Assembly (NCBI RefSeq): GCF_002105155.1
Contig: NW_019028980.1
Coordinates: 1,364,001-1,428,000 of the forward strand
DNA from: Lobosporangium transversale
Taxonomy: Eukaryota > Mortierellomycota > Mortierellomycetes > Mortierellales > Mortierellaceae
Direction: 5' to 3'
DNA: 64,000 nucleotides
Shown: positions 57,789 to 64,000 of the stretch, one piece after another
Position numbering within the stretch: the stretch's first letter is position 1
Layout: each line of letters begins with the position of its first letter
The notes under the pieces: generated by a model
What the model was told of the DNA's origin: nothing
Database searches by the model: none
The model's input: only the letters and a program-made list of their open reading frames with translations
Translations under genes and position numbers: made by a program

Positions 57789-59018
57789 TATAAATGTACA
57801 TGTTTTTCTTTCTCCCTTATTCCTCTTTTTTTTTTTTTTTTTTTTTTTCTTTTTATAATGCATCTTTTGAGAACTCTTTAGTTTGCTCGACCAATATCCT
57901 CTTTATTTCTTTCTTTTCATTACTCCTCTCATCTCTGGCTTTTCTTTTCTCTTCTTTTCAACATTTATAGTACTCAAGGTGCATTCTATTCATAATAAAA
58001 TATAGGACCTAGTCATACCATGTTTTCTTCTTGGAATAAAAGTTGCCTAGGAAGATAGATGTATTGCAGATTACTCGTTGGTTTTATCTGATACATATTA
58101 TTTCTGTCTTATTAATTGAATGTGATTTCAAGATGACAAGACATTTTCTCTAAAGTCTAATCCTGTTAACATGTGCGATTTGCTCACATCTGTGACCGCT
58201 CTCTTGCGGGGCATCAAAATAAACTACCAAAGAAAAAAATTTGGCTTTGTTCTCTTTGAAGCGTATGCACTTTTTTTTTACTTGGCCCTCGCACATCCAC
58301 AGAACTGACAACTAGAATCAAAAGGTCCAATCTAAAAAATCCAAATCAAATTAATCCATTTTTTATTTTTTATTTTTTATTTTTTTTTTTCTTTTTCATC
58401 CTCTCCCTCTCCCTCTCCCTCTCCTCTCTTTACCCTCCTCTCACATTCTTTACTCCTTCACGTCCTATTCTCCTCACCTGCTCGATACCCGTGCTTTACA
58501 TCCCCTTCAAGGTCTCACGTTCTTTTCATATACACGCATTCTCATTTCTGTTTCAACAGAAAAAATTCGTTCGTCCTTTTCATCTTTTTATTTTTTTTTT
58601 TTTGACGAATCAACTTCAGTCTATTCTCTTGTCCCTTTTTCTAAGAAAACAAAAAAAAATTGGATTGAACAACTGATTTTTTCTTTTTCCTTTGTTTGAG
58701 ACGTAAGGAAATCATTGCATTCTTCTGGTGCAATTAATGAAAGAATAATAATAATAGAAATAATAAATCATTTCCACTCGTACCTTCTCCTCCCTTAATC
58801 CGTACAAATTACTGCCCATCCTTCATTTCATTATCATCACTGCGAAACAGGGGGTTTTTTTTTCCCTTTCCCTCCCCCCTTTGATACCTGATTATCCAAG
58901 CTGTAGAGCATCTTTTTTACATTGCATATGCTTTGACAATGGTGGCTGCACTATCGATCGTCTTTTGATTGACATGAATGATCACTGCATGAAGTGTTCC
59001 GTGCACAAGAAGAAAAAA

Positions 59019-59049
<31 letters not shown>

Positions 59050-59315
59050 CTTCTTTTTTTTGGGGTACAGCTTACATGCACATTATTTTTTATTTACACT
59101 CAAAAGTTGAAAAAAAGAGCTTTTTTTTTTTTTTTTTTTTTTTTTGTTCCTTTATCCTTCGTAACGCAGTGAGCTCCCCACTCTTGAACAATCTCTTCAC
59201 TTTGTAATTTATTATTATCTTTTAAAAAAACGTCTAGACCTCAGTTGTTGAAACGTATATCATATTAAACTAACCAATGATCCACACATTTCTAATGTAG
59301 ACCTACGAAACAATC
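57789..59315. other. Intergenic; upstream region of the transportin gene
   Basis: About 1.5 kb with T-tracts at 57824-57848, 59024-59049 and 59122-59145 and CCCTCT repeats near 58404-58422. A TGTAG acceptor-like site 15 nt before the transportin ATG hints at a 5' UTR intron. No gene seen. Confidence 0.5.
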
Positions 59316-60070
59316 ATGCTCAACTGGCAACCACAACCCGAGGGGCTGGCTCAGCTTACTCAGCTTCTCAGGGATTCCATGTCCGCGAACAACACTGTCC
59401 AAACTCAAGTCAGAGAGGTAAATGACATCCATCATGTGCTTTTAAAAAAAAGATTACAATCATGTTCGAGTCATGTCATTGTCCAATCAGATGATGAAAC
59501 TATTTGTGAGACTTGCCTTGTTCTCCCATCATAAGGCTACACGTTGGTTCAGTAGTTGTGACGCCACCATCCATTTCTTATTTCTATTATCACATTGGAT
59601 CATGGAACTAACTTCACTGCTTTATGTGATCATGCTTCATAATCTCATAGCAACTGGAGTCATTCAGAAGTGTCCCGGACTACAACAACTATCTCATCTA
59701 TATCCTGACGCAGATGCCCCAGGAGTTGCCTACTACTCGTGCTATTGCCGGATTACTGCTCAAGACCAACATTCAGTACCACTCTTCCGAAATCAGAGAG
59801 GATGTTCTTGAGTATGTCAAGACCCTGTCCCTTCGTCACCTTGGAGATCCCGATCCAGATGTTCGCAACACTCTCGGAACTGTCATCACGACTATCCTCT
59901 CCAGAAAGTCACTCATGAGCTGGCCCGAGGTTTTGCCACATTTGATGGGATTGTTGGATTCCCAGGATTCTAATGTGGTCGAGGTATGTTCAACTGGAAA
60001 AAAAAAAAAAAAAAAAAAAAAAGTTAATCAAAAGACTTTAATTGGAGATAGATGAGTTCATATGGCCCGT

Positions 60071-60101
<31 letters not shown>

Positions 60102-62931
60102 GACATGATGCAATCTAACACATTTTGCTGCGCTTCCCTTTTCCCATGCAATTGGGATGAATAGGGTTCTTTCAAGGCACTGGCCAAGATTTGTGAAGAT
60201 TCTGGCGATGAACTTGACATGGAGATCAACGGCGAAAGGCCACTAAACTTCATGATTCCTAAAATCATCACCTATTTCCAATCGCCCGTTGTCACCATCC
60301 GTGTCTGTGCCTTGACCTGCATCAATCAATTTATCACGAGAAAATCGCAGTCATTTATGGTCAATGTTGATGCCTTTGTCGAAGGCTTGGGTCATCTCTC
60401 TACTGACACTCATCCTGATGTTCGCAAACATGTCTGCCAAGCCATGGTCATGTTGTTGGAAGTCCGACCTGACAAGCTTATTCCACAGATCAATAATGTT
60501 GTCGAATACATGCTCTACTCTACAAAGGATGATGATGAGTCTGTGGCTCTGGAGGCATGTGAGTTTTGGTTGGCTTTTGCCGAACAGGATGCTCTCAAGG
60601 AACACCTGCGTCCCTACCTGAACCGCGTCATCCCTGTTTTGTTGCAAGGAATGGTCTATAGTGAACTCGACATTATTTCACTTGATGTTGATGACGAAGA
60701 CGCCAATGTGCCTGACCGTGCTGAGGATATGAAGCCTCGCTTCCATCAAGCTAGGACCCACACTACAGAGAATGCCAACTCTGGATCGGCTGATAACGCT
60801 GGAGGAGACGCTGGAGGTATTGGAGATGATGATGAGGAAGATTATGATGAGGATGAGGATGACGACGACATCTATATGGAATGGAATCTTCGCAAGTGCT
60901 CAGCATCTGCTTTGGATGTTCTTTCAGCTGTTTATGGCAACTCCATGTTGGATATCCTCCTGCCCTTGCTTCAAACCGAGCTCTTCCATAAAGATTGGCA
61001 GCATCGCGAGTGTGGTATTTTGGCTTTGGGAGCTGTTGCCGAAGGCTGCATGTCTGGTATTGAGCCCCATCTCCCTACGCTCATTCCCTATTTGATTACT
61101 ACCCTCAATGATCCAAAGGTAAGGAAAATATGCATATTTTTTAGTGTTATTTTTGTTTTTTCTCATGTGAAATGCTCATCTTGCAGATCATTGATTCCTG
61201 CTGCTCTCATTGGTTCTAATTCAATAGTCGTTGGTCCGTGCCATCACCTGCTGGACTTTGGGCCGTTATGCTCGTTGGTGCGTTTACCCTACCAACCCTG
61301 AGGATCGTCCCGTATATCTTGTTCCCTTGATCGAAGGCGTAAGTTTTTTTTTTTTATTTTTATTTATTTATTTATTTTTTCTTGTATCAATGTACACTGA
61401 AAGTAGTATTTGAGTCATAAAAGCTGATGTGATTGGTTTTTTCTTTATTTAATTTTATAGTTGTTGAAAATGGTCAGTGACAGCAACAAGCGTGTCCAGG
61501 AGGCAGGATGCAGTGCTTTCGCTACCCTAGAGGAGGAAGCTTGTGATGCTTTGGTGCCCTACTTGTTCGGCATTCTTAAGACCTTGGTCCACGCATTCTC
61601 GACTTATCAGCAGAAGAACTTGTTAATTTTGTATGATGCTATCGGAACCCTTGCTGACAGCGTCGGAAATGCTCTTAACAAGAAGGAGTACATCGATCTT
61701 TTGATGCCATGTCTCATTGAGAAATGGCAAAAACTCCAGGATGATGACAGAGATCTCTTTCCTCTGTTCGAGGTAAACAAGCTTTTTTTTTTTTTTTTTT
61801 TTTTTTGTTAGATTTTTTTTTGTTAGATTTTTTTTTTTAGATATTTGATTTGTGATGGATTTTTTGCTAACCTACATCATTCAACTTCATTGGTTAGTGC
61901 TTGTCATCTGTCACAACAGCCTTGGGTCAGGGAATTTTTGCCTTTTGCTCCTCCAGTCTTTGAACGATGTGTCAAGATTGTTCACGCAAATCTCATGCAA
62001 GCTCAGATGCACGCCCAGAATCCCGAAATCCCAGCACCAGACAAGGATTTTATGATTGTTGCTTTGGACCTCCTTAGCGGTCTCACCCAAGGTTTGAACA
62101 CCAGTGTGGAGAGCTTGGTTGCTTCCAGCCAGCCCAGTGTGCTCCAGATCCTGAGCGTCTGCTTAGCTGTAAGTAGTAGATGATTGGTTCATGCATAGAT
62201 GCATTACTCATAAGCAACTCTGGCTCACTCGCTTACTCTTCTCCGACGTATCACATCCTTTTTTTTTTTTTTTTTTTTTTATAAATGATAAATAGGATTC
62301 TTCGGCTGAAGTTCGTCAGTCCTCATATGCCTTGTTGGGAGACCTCGCTATTAGCTGCTTCATGCATATTAAACCTTACCTGAACGCATTCATGAATGAG
62401 CTCATTGGACAAATTCAGCCCAATACCGAGCATGTCTCTGTTTGTAATAACGCCGCCTGGGCTGCAGGAGAAATTGCCCTTCAATACGGTGAAGGTATGG
62501 GTGCCTGGGTTCAACCCCTTTTGGAGCGCCTGATCCCCTTGTTGACAACTGAGACCACTCCTAGGACTTTGTTGGACAATTCGGCCATCACAATTGGTCG
62601 TCTTGGATTGGTTTGCCCACAGTTGGTTGGACCTCATCTTGAGATTTTTGCTGAGGCATGGTGCCATACCTGCCGCACCATCCGTGACAATGACGAGAAG
62701 GACACTGCTTTCCGTGGTCTGTGTGCTATGATCCAAGTTAACCCACAGGGCTTGATCAAGAGCCTTGCCCCCTTCTGCGACGCTGTCGCTCAATGGAGTG
62801 AGGTTCCTCATGAACTTGATCAACAGTTTGGAAAGGTAGGGATCCCTGACTGGACTTCATTCAACAACACTAATGCTCCTCTCTATCGTATAATGGATCA
62901 ATACTGATATTCTATTTTCTTTCTCTTCCCC

Positions 62932-62972
<41 letters not shown>

Positions 62973-63080
62973 CAGATTTTGCAGGGTTACAAGAACATGA
63001 TGGGCGCCTCATGGGAAGCCTTCGCTGCCTCACTGGCCCCTGAAACCAGAACTCGTCTTGCCCAGCGCTACGGATTGTAA
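59316..63080 (+). CDS. KAP104: Transportin / karyopherin beta-2 (Kap104), with an apparent one-base frameshift
   Basis: Importin-beta-family receptor that carries PY-NLS cargo such as hnRNPs into the nucleus. Exons join(59316..59417,59651..59983,60165..61118,61228..61338,61461..61772,61898..62168,62296..62835,62976..63080) give 908 residues if one extra base is ignored; human TNPO1 has 898. Family blocks: [26 protein letters not shown], the acidic H8 loop (about 364-378, [15 protein letters not shown]), [103 protein letters not shown] and [16 protein letters not shown]. All introns are GT-AG and phase 0. In exon 6 the frame jumps after ALGQG: one A too many near 61933-61934. Up- and downstream of this the match is perfect. 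Confidence 0.93.
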
Positions 63081-63570
63081 TGAAGCTTGATCATATCAAG
63101 GACCAATGCGTTATCGACGCATTACAAAAAAAAAAAAAAAAAACAGGCATATAGGATAATAACAAAAAAAAAAAAAAAAAAAAAAAGAAAGGAGGAACAT
63201 AAAAAAATTAACAACAACAAAAGGATAACAAAGTGGGTTTTTTCGCATTATTTTTTTTTTTTTTTACATTTTTGGCACTTTTTTTTTTTTTTTTTTTTTT
63301 TTTTGTATTTTGAGAACTATTAACAAGAGGGACTATTAAAAAAAAAGAGGGTTTAATTTCTGGGACAACACACAAAAGGTATTATGTCTGGATGAGTGAA
63401 CTGGTTCCTACATTTATTTTGTAAACTACAAACAAGGCACTTGCATCTTTCTAGGCATAAGAAAAAAGAGGGATTTAGAGACACATGAATAAACAATATC
63501 CATAACTATATATACTATATATACTATATATTTATATATTTATATACAAGTTGACTTTGAGATTAAATGA
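63081..63570. other. Intergenic between convergent genes
   Basis: A-tracts (63125-63142, 63163-63186) and T-tracts (63250-63265, 63280-63304) in the shared 3' region of transportin and the aldo-keto reductase, plus a TATA-rich patch near 63500-63545. No gene seen. Confidence 0.55.
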
Positions 63571-64000
63571 TTAGAATACGTCGGTAGGGTTCCAGCAATA
63601 GCGTGTTTGTTCTCCAGGAAGAGAGTACGCGTCTAATGCAATCATGTCCTAGAATACAATAAGAATAACAATGATGGAATGGAATGGCGTTAGAAAGCAT
63701 GGAAAAAAGGATAAAGAATTGTTACAATACGTCTTTCGGCCTTTTTATTTTCTTGCTTACATTTTGATCGATCTCAAAGGAAAATAGATCAATGTTGTTC
63801 CTGATACGCTCTGGATGAGTTGACTTTGGGATGACAACAGCGCCATGTTGTAAACCCCATCGGAGCAAGATCTGTGCTGCACGCTTTGAATATTCCTTTT
63901 GTCGCAAGGCATCATCATTAATGATAAAGGTTCCTGAAGGATCGCTTGTCGCCTGACCATCAACCTCCATGCTGGAAGAAACATCAGTGGTGGCGATGTT
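63571..64000 (-). CDS. Aldo-keto reductase, C-terminal part (runs off the window)
   Basis: NAD(P)H-dependent reductase of the AKR superfamily. Minus-strand exons 63761..64000 (continuing beyond the window) and 63571..63648 join after EIDQN to DMIALDAYSL. Diagnostic C-terminal features are AAQILLRWGLQHGAVVIPKS, the conserved cofactor-binding segment, then THPERIRNNIDLFSFEID and the terminal segment RYCWNPTDVF. The N-terminal catalytic Asp-Tyr-Lys-His residues lie outside the window. An insert rich in Ser/Asp before LRQKEYSKRAAQ (SSSMEVDGQATSDPSGTF) is longer than in most family members. Substrate is unknown. Confidence 0.88.

Overview
The window is nuclear DNA from an early-diverging filamentous fungus, most likely Mortierellomycota or a close Mucoromycota relative. 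This rests on several features: spliced GT-AG genes in which moderately GC-rich exons sit in very AT-rich, homopolymer-filled spacers; a large RBP-J/CSL-family transcription factor; an F-box/LRR-like protein of the kind expanded in Mortierella; a Big1/Voa1-type protein; and decayed mobile-element genes resembling families that I know from Mortierella and Rhizophagus. Species cannot be fixed from the sequence alone. I rebuilt gene models by hand from splice sites that keep the frame and restore recognisable domains. No tRNA, rRNA or CRISPR array was seen.

Layout. 0-5 kb: LRR-like protein (+, open at the left edge), a three-exon complex I accessory subunit (-), and a weak terminal-exon candidate (-). 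6-17 kb: indoleamine 2,3-dioxygenase with a mitochondrial-type leader (+), a disordered protein (-), a four-exon Rab11/Ypt31 GTPase (-), and divergent from it a four-exon CAMK-type kinase (+). 16.8-28.7 kb: an 11.9-kb gene desert of homopolymers and microsatellites. 28.7-32.8 kb: the CSL transcription factor (+). 33.0-36.8 kb: a graveyard holding a broken origin-binding-protein/helicase-like gene and a broken TnpB/Fanzor-like nuclease gene. 37.0-48.8 kb: Big1/Voa1-like V-ATPase assembly protein (+), a 1632-residue glutamine-rich protein with an SS18 (SSXT)-like domain (+), and a kelch-repeat receptor-like membrane protein (+). 48.8-64 kb: a possible 44-codon gene (-), mitochondrial malic enzyme (+), Hst3/Hst4-type sirtuin (+), transportin/Kap104 (+) with an apparent one-base frameshift, and the 3' end of an aldo-keto reductase (-) at the right edge.

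The genes are not an operon or an obvious biosynthetic cluster. They are housekeeping and regulatory genes: mitochondrial metabolism (IDO, malic enzyme, complex I), vesicle traffic and acidification (Rab11, Big1/Voa1), nuclear import (transportin), and chromatin or transcription (CSL, SS18-like, sirtuin). The most noteworthy items are the SSXT-like domain buried in a huge polyQ protein, the CSL gene flanked by a gene desert on one side and dead mobile elements on the other, the Fanzor-like remnant, and the transportin frameshift.
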